Assembly (NCBI GenBank): GCA_003345555.1 | Contig: PRDJ01000041.1 | Coordinates: 34,038 to 98,037, forward strand | Origin: Candidatus Thorarchaeota archaeon | GTDB lineage: Archaea; Asgardarchaeota; Thorarchaeia; Thorarchaeales; Thorarchaeaceae | Reading direction: 5' to 3' | DNA: 64,000 nt | In this document: positions 7,222 to 15,867 of the stretch, in pieces | Layout of the letters: each line of letters begins with the position of its first letter | Numbering within the stretch: the stretch's first letter is position 1 | Made by a program: the position numbers and the translations under genes | The notes under the pieces: model-generated | What the model was told of the DNA's origin: nothing | What the model saw: only the letters and a program-made list of their open reading frames with translations | Database searches by the model: none

Positions 7222-8013
7222 ATGGCCGATCAAAAAGAGAAGGTTTTGGCAAAGCCCAAAGTGGGCATTTACGGCTTCACGGGTTGCGCAGGGGACCAGC
7301 TCCTCATCATCCACTCGGAGGATCACCTGCTGGACCTATTCAATGCTGTTGACATCAGATCCTTCGTGATGGCCTCAAGCAAGCCGATAGAACAAGAGCT
7401 CGATGTTGCACTAGTCGAGGGCAGTATCAGCACCGAAGAGGAAAAGGCGCACGTGAAGGAAATCCGGAGCCGAGCAAAGGTGCTTGTAGCGATAGGTAAT
7501 TGCGCGGTGAGCGGTGGACCCCAAGCCATGTTCGCCGCAGATGGCGAGTTTGCGCAGAGACTAAAGCAGGTGTATGGCGAGACCAAGTTCATCACTGACC
7601 CCGTCGAAGCAACGCCGATTGATGCCCACATTACCGTCGATTATTATCTGCCCGGATGTCCCATCAGCGCACCGCAGACGTTCGCTCTTCTTTCCAGACT
7701 CATTCATGGGGCTTCACCAGATGACTATATGCATCCGGTCTGCCATGAATGCAAGATGAACGAGAACCGGTGCTTCTTAGTTGACAAGAAATTCTGCCTT
7801 GGGTCCATAACCGCAGGAGGATGTGGTTCTGCTTGTATCAACGTCGGCCTTCCCTGTGTTGGATGTTGGGGTCCGAACCGAGATGGCAACTTCGCCAGTG
7901 TGGTCAAGCAGCTTATTTCCTACGGGATTGCGTACGAAGATATCATGCGACGCATTCGCAACTATGGGGGACACAAGATACTCCAGTACATCAAGGATGT
8001 CAAAGTGAGGTGA
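7222..8013 (+). CDS. hydD: Group 3b [NiFe] hydrogenase small (delta) subunit
   Basis: A 263-residue hydrogenase small subunit carrying three Fe-S clusters. The proximal cluster region reads TGCAGDQL (about residues 20-27), where the second Cys of the usual CxGC is replaced by Asp; later ligands are in IGNCAVSGG and YLPGCPIS. The medial and distal clusters fit CHECKMNENRC, KKFCLGSITAGGCGSAC and LPCVGCWGP. The ATG lies one base after the gamma stop codon. An Asp ligand to the proximal cluster is reported for the F420-reducing hydrogenase small subunit, so the substitution need not abolish the cluster. Confidence 0.93.
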   Translation: MADQKEKVLAKPKVGIYGFTGCAGDQLLIIHSEDHLLDLFNAVDIRSFVMASSKPIEQELDVALVEGSISTEEEKAHVKEIRSRAKVLVAIGNCAVSGGPQAMFAADGEFAQRLKQVYGETKFITDPVEATPIDAHITVDYYLPGCPISAPQTFALLSRLIHGASPDDYMHPVCHECKMNENRCFLVDKKFCLGSITAGGCGSACINVGLPCVGCWGPNRDGNFASVVKQLISYGIAYEDIMRRIRNYGGHKILQYIKDVKVR

Positions 8014-8019
8014 CTGTGA

Positions 8020-9312
8020 TTGGCAGCAAAAAACAGCATCATGATTGAACCCCTGGCAAGAGTCGAAGGTCACGGCGGCATCAAGGTAGACATCAAGGGT
8101 AACAAGGTCAGTAACGTCGAGGTTCAGGTCTTGGAAGGGCCAAGGCTCTTCGAAGCACTAGCCGTGGGCAAGACAGCTGAGGAAGACTTGAGCCTTGTGC
8201 CTAGGATATGTGCAATCTGTAACCTATCTCACAAGTACGCAGCACTAAGAGGTCTTGAGAAGGCCCTCGGTGTCCAGGTTCCAGAGATGACAAGGACCTA
8301 TCGACAGCTCATGCACCATGGTGAGATGATAGAGAGTCATAGTCTCCACCTCTACTTCTTGGCGCTCCCCGACTTCCTCGGGTATCCAAATGCAGTCGCC
8401 ATGGCCGGCAAGTACGGTGAGGTCGTTACGAATGCTCTGAAGATGAAGAAGTTCGGCAACTTCGTCATGAGAACTATGGGAGGGAGAATGATTCATGGAG
8501 AAAATCCTATACTGGGAGGGTTCGGAAAACTCCCGGATGACAAGACGCTAGTTGCAATACGCGACGAGGCTTCCGAGTTGATTCCGTTTGCACTCGAGAC
8601 AATCGACATGCTAGGAATCTTGCAGGTTCCGGACTTCATGGAGCGGGATACGCAGTTCCTGTGTCTCAAACCTCCGCATAATGAGTACGACTACTATGGT
8701 GATACTCTAGTCACATCAGACGGCAAAGAAACGCTAATCGAAGACTACAGAGACGCAATTACTGAACGCGTCGTTGCCCACAGTTTTGCCAAGCGTTGCG
8801 CCTACCTCGGAAAACCATTTACCGTTGGCGCACTTGCAAGAGTCCTCCTGCTCGGTGATCGTTTGAAAGGCGAGGCCAAGAAGAGCTACAAGAAGCTGGC
8901 CAACAAGCGCTGGCCGAGAAACCCTCTGTACAATAACTTCGCTCAGGCAGTGGAGATGGTCTATTCTCTCGAAGGGATAGTTTCGACTGTAGACAAGCTC
9001 TTGGGACAAGATCAACCGAAGATAGCCAAGGCCACGAAGCAAACAGGCGTGGGCACTGGCGGCGTCGAGGCACCGCGAGGCACACTGATCCACCATTACG
9101 AGATGAAAGACGGGAGAATCACTTCCGCCGACATAATCACCCCTACAGCCATGTTTCTGGATGACATTGAGGCGTTCATTCGTAAGGGCGGTGACGACCT
9201 CCTGACCAAGGGCCAAAAGCAGAACCTTGAACTTCAATTCGAGATGGTCGCTCGGGCGTACGATCCATGCATAAGCTGCAGTGCTCACTTCGTGAGCGTT
9301 GACTATAAGTGA
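8020..9312 (+). CDS. hydA: Group 3b [NiFe] hydrogenase large (alpha) subunit
   Basis: A 430-residue catalytic subunit that binds the NiFe(CN)2CO centre. The N-terminal motif RICAICNLSH (about residues 62-71) and the C-terminal motif DPCISCSAH (415-423) supply the four nickel-ligating cysteines. Seven residues (FVSVDYK) follow the His where the maturation protease cleaves, so the precursor form is encoded. The start is TTG with GAGGTG upstream, overlapping the end of hydD. No maturation genes (hypA-F, hycI) are in the window. The expected role is reversible H2 oxidation or production with NADP(H), and possibly sulfur reduction as in Pyrococcus. Confidence 0.94.
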   Translation: MAAKNSIMIEPLARVEGHGGIKVDIKGNKVSNVEVQVLEGPRLFEALAVGKTAEEDLSLVPRICAICNLSHKYAALRGLEKALGVQVPEMTRTYRQLMHHGEMIESHSLHLYFLALPDFLGYPNAVAMAGKYGEVVTNALKMKKFGNFVMRTMGGRMIHGENPILGGFGKLPDDKTLVAIRDEASELIPFALETIDMLGILQVPDFMERDTQFLCLKPPHNEYDYYGDTLVTSDGKETLIEDYRDAITERVVAHSFAKRCAYLGKPFTVGALARVLLLGDRLKGEAKKSYKKLANKRWPRNPLYNNFAQAVEMVYSLEGIVSTVDKLLGQDQPKIAKATKQTGVGTGGVEAPRGTLIHHYEMKDGRITSADIITPTAMFLDDIEAFIRKGGDDLLTKGQKQNLELQFEMVARAYDPCISCSAHFVSVDYK

Positions 9313-9416
9313 GTTAATCGTCCCACACAAATCGGACTCACACTCCGCAAGAAGGTCCCGTCTCGGGCAACCAGACGTACGGAGAGAACCCCCTCGTCCA
9401 ACACGTCGAGACTCGG

Positions 9417-12074
9417 GTGTGGCTAGAGCTCAGTGAAACATTGGGGGATTATCCCACGAGATACAATCTGCAGTTTCTCAAGAGCCGCGGAATCATGGCT
9501 GATGCCGTTGAGCACACTGCAGTCATTGACGGGAGGACGATTCGCTATGCTCACAGCGGCTCAGCAGGCATGGTGTACACCGAGATTGAGAACGGCACTG
9601 ATCCCTGTCACATCGTTGAATCATTATCGTCTAATCTCATGTTCGATTATGCGTGGGTGCTGGGCGAACAGGCAAGCATCCACAGGACTTTCGGTGATAT
9701 GAGATGTGTCAAATTGGATGAACAAGATTGCTGCTACTCCAGTGAACGTCACGCCGCACTTCGCCTCCGTATTGAGGCAGGTTCGATTCCCAAGCTTTTC
9801 GACAGCAAGAAGGATTACGAGCGGCTGGGCTCACGAATCTGGACCTTCGCCCTTGCATATGCTCAAGCAATGGATGATTCGCACCCAATGAAGGACAGGC
9901 TCCTCGAGGTGATGGGTGTAATTAACGAATTGTTGATTGCTGCTCTCCGCAAGCGAACAGCCGAGAGTGGTTCTGACGCTTGGCAACACTCTTTGCAGAG
10001 CGGCATCAGAACATCATCTGCCAATGGACTTCAGGAGGAACTTCAGACACTTCTCACGGCAGATTCCTTGCTGCTTGAATCAACGGAAATGATAAGACCG
10101 GGCTTTCTTAACTGGATTTACGAGAACATTACCTGTTCACTCTTGAACGTCCGAGATGATTCCAATTCTGCAATGCTTCAGCCGAGAGGACTGAAGCGCA
10201 ACAACAGAAGAACCGGCTCCTATTACACGCCAGATCACATAACTCGGTACATAGCCAGCAACTCATTGCGGCACTGGCTGAAAAAAAGAACGAGCATTGA
10301 TTTAGCCGACCCGGAGCAGCTGTTGAAAATCACAGAGGAACAACGTGACAAAGCTCTCAATCTGCTTCGGAATGTGAGGATACTCGACCCGGCTGTTGGC
10401 GGCGGCGTGTTCCTGATAGCGGCGGGCGAATGGCTTGAGGCCGCCAGACTACTCCTTGGAGATCAATCCCCACGGCATATTCTCCGTGCGAACATAATCA
10501 ACATGAATCTGAATGGTGTCGACATAATGACAGGAGCGGTGGACCTCTGCAGAGCGAGATTGAGGCTTTGGTATCTCTCATCATTGTCGGAGAGTTCAGA
10601 ACCCGAGGAACTTGAGATCGACCAAACAATAAGATGTGGCAATAGTCTCATTGGAGCCGCGGTCACAGAATCGCTCAAGAAAAGAGGAAGACAAAGCTGC
10701 AGAAAGATAGAGAATTCAAAAGGCGCAGGAGAGACTCCACGCCCACTTTCAGAACCTCAGTCATTCGATTGGGGTCTGGAATTCAGTGAGATCATGGGCG
10801 ACGAACTTCATGGTTTTGATCTCGTAATTGGAAATCCCCCTTACGGGAGCATCCTAAGTACTTCTGAAAGGAAAGCACTATCTAATACGTATGGAAGGCT
10901 CGCAAGCGGAGGAGAAGACGGAACTTGGAACACCGCTGCCTTCTTCATAGTTCGTTCCAAGATGCTCCTGAAGGCAGGTGGCGAAATCGGACTCATTGTG
11001 CCGAATAGTGTTCTGAGGGTCCGCCAGTTCTTCAAGACAAGACTGTTCTTGCTTGAGCAAACGAAGATGTGGGAAATAGTCGATGAGGGCAGTCCATTCG
11101 AGGGCGTTACACTTGAAATGGTCAGCCTCTTTTGCACGGCAGAAGACGACGGCGGAGATCATGACATCAGAGTTGTCTCCAGAAGACCGGGCATGGAAGG
11201 CGTGAACCATGTCCCATGGGATGTTTTGAAGTCGGCAAGAATCTTCGTTCTTTACTACGACGATATTCTTGCCGGAATACTCCAGAGGGGTGTCAGAAAC
11301 CTCGTAAGGGCTTCACGAGGAAAGGACATTCCAAGAGCCCATGTGAGTGAGAGGAGGAAAGGAAGATACACGACTCCGTATGCAACAAAAGGGCGCAGCG
11401 TAAAACGCTATGCTATTGACACTGGACACCTCATTCATGCCGACAAGTGGTTCAAGAAGGACGGCATCTTGATGGACTCATATTCAAACCGCTTTCTTCT
11501 CGCGACAAAGAACTATCCCTATCCCAGGTGCGTGATGAAACCAAAAGGAATGATTCATGGAGGGGGAGCCGTGAGAATTCAGCCAACAGATCAGAACGTC
11601 GACCCTGAGGCGCTAGGTGCAATACTCAACTCGCGAATGGTCAGATTCATGTGCACTCGCTACTGGACGAACTACTCTCAGCTGACCACATGCATGAACA
11701 CAGGCATCTTCGAGGACTTGCCTGTCGTATATCCAAAGGAGGACAGACCTCTAGCTCTTCTCTTCAGAAGCCTCAGTGAACTCTATAGCAAGCAGGCACC
11801 AAGCCCAGACGAACTGAAAGCAATCACATACCTTGAGAGAGTGACAGATGCAATCACGTATTCCTTGTACCTTGGTCGTGAACCCGACCTGGTCAAGGCG
11901 GTGAGCGATGTTCTCGACGGCCGAAAGGAACTGAATAGTGCGCAAGAGGTCTACGGCGAACTCGACCGTGTCGATGTCGAAAGGCACGTCACGAAGGTAA
12001 TGGAGGACCCCATCGTCAAGAGGATTGAGTCCTCGCCGTTTATGCAAACAAGGGAGAACTCGCGCAGACGCTGA
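9417..12074 (+). CDS. Large type IIG/Eco57I-like DNA (adenine) methylase protein
   Basis: An 885-residue protein with the layout of N6-adenine methylases of the Eco57I/TaqI/BREX-like group. A helical segment with WIYEN (about residue 233) precedes RRTGSYYTP (264-272), the SAM-binding motif I DPAVGGGVF (324-332) and the catalytic NPPY (473-476). The C-terminal third (about 640-800) resembles a TaqI-like target recognition domain (GAILNSRMVRFMCTRYW, LTTCMNTGIFEDLPVV). The N-terminal 230 residues are not recognisable, and I see no PD-(D/E)xK nuclease motif. The start is GTG; an ATG 26 codons on is an alternative. No restriction or BREX gene adjoins it, so it may act alone in DNA modification, or the N-terminus may be a divergent nuclease. 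Confidence 0.85.
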   Translation: MWLELSETLGDYPTRYNLQFLKSRGIMADAVEHTAVIDGRTIRYAHSGSAGMVYTEIENGTDPCHIVESLSSNLMFDYAWVLGEQASIHRTFGDMRCVKLDEQDCCYSSERHAALRLRIEAGSIPKLFDSKKDYERLGSRIWTFALAYAQAMDDSHPMKDRLLEVMGVINELLIAALRKRTAESGSDAWQHSLQSGIRTSSANGLQEELQTLLTADSLLLESTEMIRPGFLNWIYENITCSLLNVRDDSNSAMLQPRGLKRNNRRTGSYYTPDHITRYIASNSLRHWLKKRTSIDLADPEQLLKITEEQRDKALNLLRNVRILDPAVGGGVFLIAAGEWLEAARLLLGDQSPRHILRANIINMNLNGVDIMTGAVDLCRARLRLWYLSSLSESSEPEELEIDQTIRCGNSLIGAAVTESLKKRGRQSCRKIENSKGAGETPRPLSEPQSFDWGLEFSEIMGDELHGFDLVIGNPPYGSILSTSERKALSNTYGRLASGGEDGTWNTAAFFIVRSKMLLKAGGEIGLIVPNSVLRVRQFFKTRLFLLEQTKMWEIVDEGSPFEGVTLEMVSLFCTAEDDGGDHDIRVVSRRPGMEGVNHVPWDVLKSARIFVLYYDDILAGILQRGVRNLVRASRGKDIPRAHVSERRKGRYTTPYATKGRSVKRYAIDTGHLIHADKWFKKDGILMDSYSNRFLLATKNYPYPRCVMKPKGMIHGGGAVRIQPTDQNVDPEALGAILNSRMVRFMCTRYWTNYSQLTTCMNTGIFEDLPVVYPKEDRPLALLFRSLSELYSKQAPSPDELKAITYLERVTDAITYSLYLGREPDLVKAVSDVLDGRKELNSAQEVYGELDRVDVERHVTKVMEDPIVKRIESSPFMQTRENSRRR

Positions 12075-12076
12075 CG

Positions 12077-12085
12077 CTTAAATAA
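12077..12085 (+). promoter_or_regulatory. TATA box deciding the start of the 4-TM protein
   Basis: cttaaataa lies 30-38 bases before ATG 12115. This spacing fits a nearly leaderless transcript and makes the GTG at 12100 an unlikely start. Confidence 0.55.
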
Positions 12086-12114
12086 GAGACAAGTGAACAG
12101 TGAGTCTGACGCCT

Positions 12115-12717
12115 ATGGAACACAAAGATGAGAAGCCATCGGACACAGAGGATTCCTCAGACCTGTCAGATGAAATCGTCAGGTCAGTGCGGGAAGAGCA
12201 GAAGACTGATGATGGCCTCACAAGGCGTGAGCGTTTCATAGAAGAAAGCAAGCAGGCTGAGAGAATACGAAAGGCCAAGGAACTGAAGAAACAACTGCGT
12301 AAGAAGGAACTGGGGCTTGTAAAATACAGGTGGTCGCTGCTGATTCTGCTTGTGGCAGGGTTCCTATCTATTTCGACTCAGTTCCTTCCTGTAATGGTGC
12401 ACCCCTCGGATGCAGGTTTTGACAACTTCGTTGACGGGTTCGTAAAATCGGGTAGTGTATTCTTCTTCTTTCCATTCATTGCTGGCGTAATCATGGTTGT
12501 TTGCGGTCTTCTAGCTTATAACAATCCAAAGTTCGCTTGGATTTCTCTGATACCAGGTATGATGATGGCAATGTCCGGCATGACTGTCTACTTCCTGATC
12601 TCCTTTGGGTTGGAGGTAGACCCCTCAGCAACCTTCTCGGCCACAGGAACACCATTCACAATGCTGCTGATTGCCCTAGTCTCTGTTCTTGCAGTCCTTC
12701 TTCGCAACAGGGAGTGA
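12115..12717 (+). CDS. Uncharacterised membrane protein with charged N-terminal tail
   Basis: About 200 residues. The first 70 are hydrophilic and highly charged (acidic, then a Lys/Arg/Glu-rich helix ending KKQLRKKELGLVKYR). They are followed by four hydrophobic segments (about residues 73-92, 111-135, 141-164 and 176-195). The basic helix before the first membrane span suggests that the N-terminus is cytoplasmic. I do not recognise a family. A protein with a similar layout (acidic tail plus four spans) is encoded at 61008, but the two tails differ and homology is not clear by eye. Confidence 0.75.
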   Translation: MEHKDEKPSDTEDSSDLSDEIVRSVREEQKTDDGLTRRERFIEESKQAERIRKAKELKKQLRKKELGLVKYRWSLLILLVAGFLSISTQFLPVMVHPSDAGFDNFVDGFVKSGSVFFFFPFIAGVIMVVCGLLAYNNPKFAWISLIPGMMMAMSGMTVYFLISFGLEVDPSATFSATGTPFTMLLIALVSVLAVLLRNRE

Positions 12718-12763
12718 TGCATCTCGAATCGGACGCATTCTTGGCCTGAGTGGCGGCACTAGG

Positions 12764-13438
12764 TCAGCTCTCGGCCAAGATGAGATCGATGTATACTGTG
12801 AAGTACTGATGAGTGTTCTTCCATTGCACAGAGGTAGGCACTCCATCTGATAGAGTGATATTGCCAGGCCAGCCCCACATGGCGTCGATGCCATTGGACT
12901 GGATGTGTGCAAAGAAGAAATGATCAGGATAGACTTTCGAAGCAAAAGACCCCGGGTACGGGGGGAACCAAGGGGTCTCATCTGGATAGAGAGAGTCAAT
13001 GAATGGCAATCCGCCAATGGGAAGAATGCATCCAGATGGTGCAGAAGCGATTATTCCCTCCACGGCGTTCTGCAGCTCACTTCCATTCGCAAGTACGCAG
13101 TCCACTCTTGAAACGTTGACGATAGCTGAAAAGAATGTCGAGGAATCGAAAACGCCATCTAGAAGCGGTAAACTTGTCATGTTCGCCACTACTGTCGTGC
13201 CATTCAGGCCGAGTATGTCTTCGTAAGTCTGGTTTGATACGCCAAACATGAGAGACCAGGGATAAGTCGCGTGGGTTCGGAGCTGATACCGAAACGTATC
13301 GCCGATGTGAACCCCCCATTCAAAGTTGGGTTCCGGGACAGGCAAGGGGCGTGTGACCCAGAAGACTCCAAAGCCTGCCAGAAATACTATGACCATCGTC
13401 GTAGCTGCAAGGCAGCGCCACTTCATTCTCCTTGCCAC
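12764..13438 (-). CDS. Secreted protein of the local WG-GD family (paralogue 1)
   Basis: A 224-residue protein with an N-terminal hydrophobic signal or anchor segment (about residues 9-31) after MARRMKWR. The mature part begins with FEWGVHIGDTFRYQLRTH, the same Trp-Gly...Gly-Asp...Tyr pattern found in two other genes of this window (29816-30544 and 31545-32222). Several N-glycosylation-like sites (NQT, NGT, NMT, NVS, NGS, NIT) are present. Unlike the other two it has no C-terminal membrane span, ending in a strand-like YFTVYIDLILAES. Probably an exported, strand-rich surface protein of unknown role. Confidence 0.72.
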   Translation of the reverse strand: MARRMKWRCLAATTMVIVFLAGFGVFWVTRPLPVPEPNFEWGVHIGDTFRYQLRTHATYPWSLMFGVSNQTYEDILGLNGTTVVANMTSLPLLDGVFDSSTFFSAIVNVSRVDCVLANGSELQNAVEGIIASAPSGCILPIGGLPFIDSLYPDETPWFPPYPGSFASKVYPDHFFFAHIQSNGIDAMWGWPGNITLSDGVPTSVQWKNTHQYFTVYIDLILAES

Positions 13439-13518
13439 ACTTCTCTCTTGTACGCCTTCTATTTCTGTATTGGGGTTTCGAGATGTGTCAAACTTGACAG
13501 CCGTATAGGGCGATTTGC

Positions 13519-14088
13519 TCAGTCACTCAAGAACTTATCAAGCCGTCCCTCATTCTCAAGAAGCTCCATCCAGTCATACCTCGGCGAACGTGCTCGCGGC
13601 TTCATCAATTCAACGATCTTGTCCGCAGTCTCAGTGGGTGTCAGGTCCGTCGTATCTATCTCGAATACCTTTGGCTCACCAAACGACTCGATTGCATCCA
13701 TCTGACATACTCCAATGACTTCGGCCTCCACGTTTTCAGCGACCTTCTCCTTTGAGTAGCCGCGCGATGTCAGTCTCTCTTTGAGAGTCGCGGGGTGTGT
13801 CCGCAAGACAAACGCCCTCTCAACGGAGCTATAGGGTACCAGATCTATGTAATGTCCTTCGATTATGACACGGTCTGACTCTCCTTCGAGAGTGTCTATT
13901 ATTGCATCGACCAGACAGTCTTCGTCAATGATCTCTGTGTCCCGTTCTGTGTCCTCCTCAGCGATGCAACCTGCCTTCTTGGAGAGGTCGCCCAGCGAAA
14001 TGACCTTGATCTTCAAACGTTCGGCCAGTATCGCAGCGACCTCCGATTTCCCTGTGCCCGGAGTACCGCCAACAAGTATGGCTGTCAC
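13519..14088 (-). CDS. AK6/Fap7-type adenylate kinase (putative)
   Basis: A 189-residue P-loop kinase of the archaeal/eukaryotic AK6 (Fap7) family. In eukaryotes and some archaea this family has adenylate kinase/ATPase activity and helps small-subunit rRNA maturation. The P-loop GTPGTGKS is at residues 8-15, the family segment SLGDLSKKAGC follows, and VIIEGHYIDLVP gives the Walker-B-like and lid region. FVLRTHPATLKERLTSRGYSKEKVAENVEAE is the typical NMP-binding helix stretch. The length is normal. The gene stands alone on the minus strand, divergent from rimI. Confidence 0.88.
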   Translation of the reverse strand: MTAILVGGTPGTGKSEVAAILAERLKIKVISLGDLSKKAGCIAEEDTERDTEIIDEDCLVDAIIDTLEGESDRVIIEGHYIDLVPYSSVERAFVLRTHPATLKERLTSRGYSKEKVAENVEAEVIGVCQMDAIESFGEPKVFEIDTTDLTPTETADKIVELMKPRARSPRYDWMELLENEGRLDKFLSD

Positions 14089-14153
14089 ATTGTGTACATG
14101 AAAAAGAGGACAGATAAGAGATTAGCTCTCGCAGTTGCATGCTATTTGAGTCA

Positions 14154-14165
14154 CATAATATAAGG
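14154..14165 (-). promoter_or_regulatory. TATA box between the AK6 gene and rimI
   Basis: The minus strand reads ccttatattatg, 66-77 bases before the AK6 start. The element is nearly symmetrical and could also act toward rimI, which has its own A/T-rich element ttcataaaaacc near 14216-14227. Confidence 0.45.
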
Positions 14166-14272
14166 TCCAATAGACTGGATGCAGTCTAACTGCCGTATTC
14201 TATCCTCGGCACAATTCATAAAAACCGCAATCATGCCGCCATGAACACCCGAACGGGAATGGAGCAACGAGC

Positions 14273-14782
14273 ATGGCATGGGTCCTACGGCAATTCGAGC
14301 GAGATGACCTAGACAGCGTCATGGAAATCAACAGGACCTGCCTACCTGAGAACTACCCAGATAGCTTCTTCCTTGGCCTGTACTATCACGCTCCCAAGGC
14401 GTTTCTTGTAGCCGTTGCCGACAGTCGAGTCATCGGATACATAATGTGCAGGATAGAACGGGGAGTGTCCAGCTATGGTCGACTTCCAGTCAAGAAGGGA
14501 CATATAGTCTCTGTGGCCGTCGTACCAGAGATTAGACGGCAAGGTGTGGGGTCCGACCTCGTGAAGGCGGCAATGAACAGCATGTCAACCTACGGTGCGG
14601 CAGAGTGCTTTCTTGAGGTTCGGAAATCCAACGAAGCCGCAATCTCCACTTATGAGACTCTTGCCTTTGAGATCAAGCGCGTTCTCAAGGGGTACTATCG
14701 TGATGGAGAAGACGCTTACCTCATGACGAGAAAGCTCGAACCTCAGCCGGGGGCCGAGGCCATTGTCGAAGAAGGATATTGA
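14273..14782 (+). CDS. rimI: RimI/Ard1-like N-terminal acetyltransferase
   Basis: A 169-residue GNAT acetyltransferase that transfers acetyl from acetyl-CoA to protein N-termini. Features are an N-terminal RQFERDDLDSVMEINRTCLPENYP (alpha1-alpha2 substrate region of archaeal Nat enzymes), motif A with HIVSVAVVPEIRRQGVGSDLV, whose acetyl-CoA pyrophosphate loop is RRQGVG, and LEVRKSNEAAISTYETLAFE (motif B). The pattern matches the Ard1/Naa10-like archaeal RimI group. Its end overlaps the TTG start of the next gene by 20 bases, so the two are probably co-transcribed. Confidence 0.9.
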   Translation: MAWVLRQFERDDLDSVMEINRTCLPENYPDSFFLGLYYHAPKAFLVAVADSRVIGYIMCRIERGVSSYGRLPVKKGHIVSVAVVPEIRRQGVGSDLVKAAMNSMSTYGAAECFLEVRKSNEAAISTYETLAFEIKRVLKGYYRDGEDAYLMTRKLEPQPGAEAIVEEGY

Positions 14783-15686
14783 AGTTCCCCTCATACCCGA
14801 ATGCTCTTCGTGCATCCTGAACAGTCTTCAGACGCTGTTGCCTCTCATAGCCAAGAATAAGGAGGAGCAGTTTGAGCTGTACAGGCTAGCCTTCAAGCGA
14901 CTATCTGAGGGCTACAAGAAGAAGACGCCGCCCGTCGAACTGTCAATTCTGCTTTACAGAGAACTGTATTCATTGAAAGGAACGGAGAACCCCCTGAGTG
15001 AGATAAAGAGACTCAGCATTGAAGCAGCTAGGAAGGCTCTACCTTGGGTCGATGAGCAGGTACTGTCGAAGTCTGGCTATGACCGTCTCAGGGCTGCACT
15101 CGCAGCAGCAATTGCGGGCAATCTAATAGACTACAACACGGCGAACTACGAACCCGACTTGGGCGGACTCAGGTCTTCGTTCACTCGAATAATCGAAGAA
15201 GGGTTCGCTATCGACGACTCAAAGCAGCTTTGGGAGTCGCTCGACTCAAGAACCGGTTTGTTAACATACCTTGCCGATAATGCTGGAGAGACCTACCTCG
15301 ACATGCCCTTCCTGAGGCTTGCCAAGGAATTGGGATGGACCATCAACTTCGTGGTCAAAGGCGAAGCTATGGTGAACGACGCAACAGAAGAGGATGTGGA
15401 GGGGTCAGGCATCGAGGAAATCGCCGAGGTTTCCAATACGGGTGCTTGGGCACTCGGAGTTCCCAAGAAGTGGGTGAGCCACCAATTTCTTGAACTGATA
15501 GCGAGAAGCCAACTTGTGATCTCAAAAGGTCAAGCAAACGTGGAGACTTTCCCTGAGATTCAGAGCGATTTTGGTGTTGAAACCTACTATGTGTTGAACG
15601 CAAAGTGCCCTCACATAGCCGAAGCCCTCAATGCAAAGAAGGGTGACAACATCGTGCTGCGGAGACCGGTCGATTCAGAATCGTGA
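14763..15686 (+). CDS. DUF89/ARMT1-like metal-dependent phosphatase
   Basis: A 307-residue member of the DUF89 damage-control phosphatase family. Features are the N-terminal CSSC pair (about residues 15-18), the metal-binding segment YLADNAGETYLDMPFL (about 176-191), VVKGEAMVNDAT (about 197-208) and ISKGQANVETF (about 256-266). All match the family's Asp/Asn and Lys-Gly-Gln signature. Family members dephosphorylate damaged or over-accumulated sugar or cofactor phosphates, with Mn/Ni/Mg bound. The start is TTG inside the rimI gene. A T-rich stretch at 15725-15731 (cctttttactg context) may end the transcript. Confidence 0.87.
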   Translation: MSKKDIEVPLIPECSSCILNSLQTLLPLIAKNKEEQFELYRLAFKRLSEGYKKKTPPVELSILLYRELYSLKGTENPLSEIKRLSIEAARKALPWVDEQVLSKSGYDRLRAALAAAIAGNLIDYNTANYEPDLGGLRSSFTRIIEEGFAIDDSKQLWESLDSRTGLLTYLADNAGETYLDMPFLRLAKELGWTINFVVKGEAMVNDATEEDVEGSGIEEIAEVSNTGAWALGVPKKWVSHQFLELIARSQLVISKGQANVETFPEIQSDFGVETYYVLNAKCPHIAEALNAKKGDNIVLRRPVDSES

Positions 15687-15778
15687 GACAAGAGTCAGTG
15701 ATAGCCCGTGTTCTTGCCGACAACCTTTTTACTGCTACAAACGCAGCCGGCCACCTACAGGCGAGGTTCGAAGATAAT

Positions 15779-15788
15779 CCTTAAATGC
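15779..15788 (+). promoter_or_regulatory. TATA-like element of the thermosome gene
   Basis: ccttaaatgc preceded by purine-rich aagataat (BRE-like). The predicted transcript start is near 15810, giving a leader of 45-60 bases. Confidence 0.45.
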
Positions 15789-15867
15789 TGTATACGAAGT
15801 CCATGTACAGTTTTGGCTGGACCCGTCTAGGTTAGGCCAATGATTATTCCAAATGGAGGAAATGATT

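Noticed and set aside
13271..13705. 144-codon plus-strand frame antisense to the secreted protein and AK6 genes
   Set aside because: Covers two genes on the other strand and their spacer, with no motifs.
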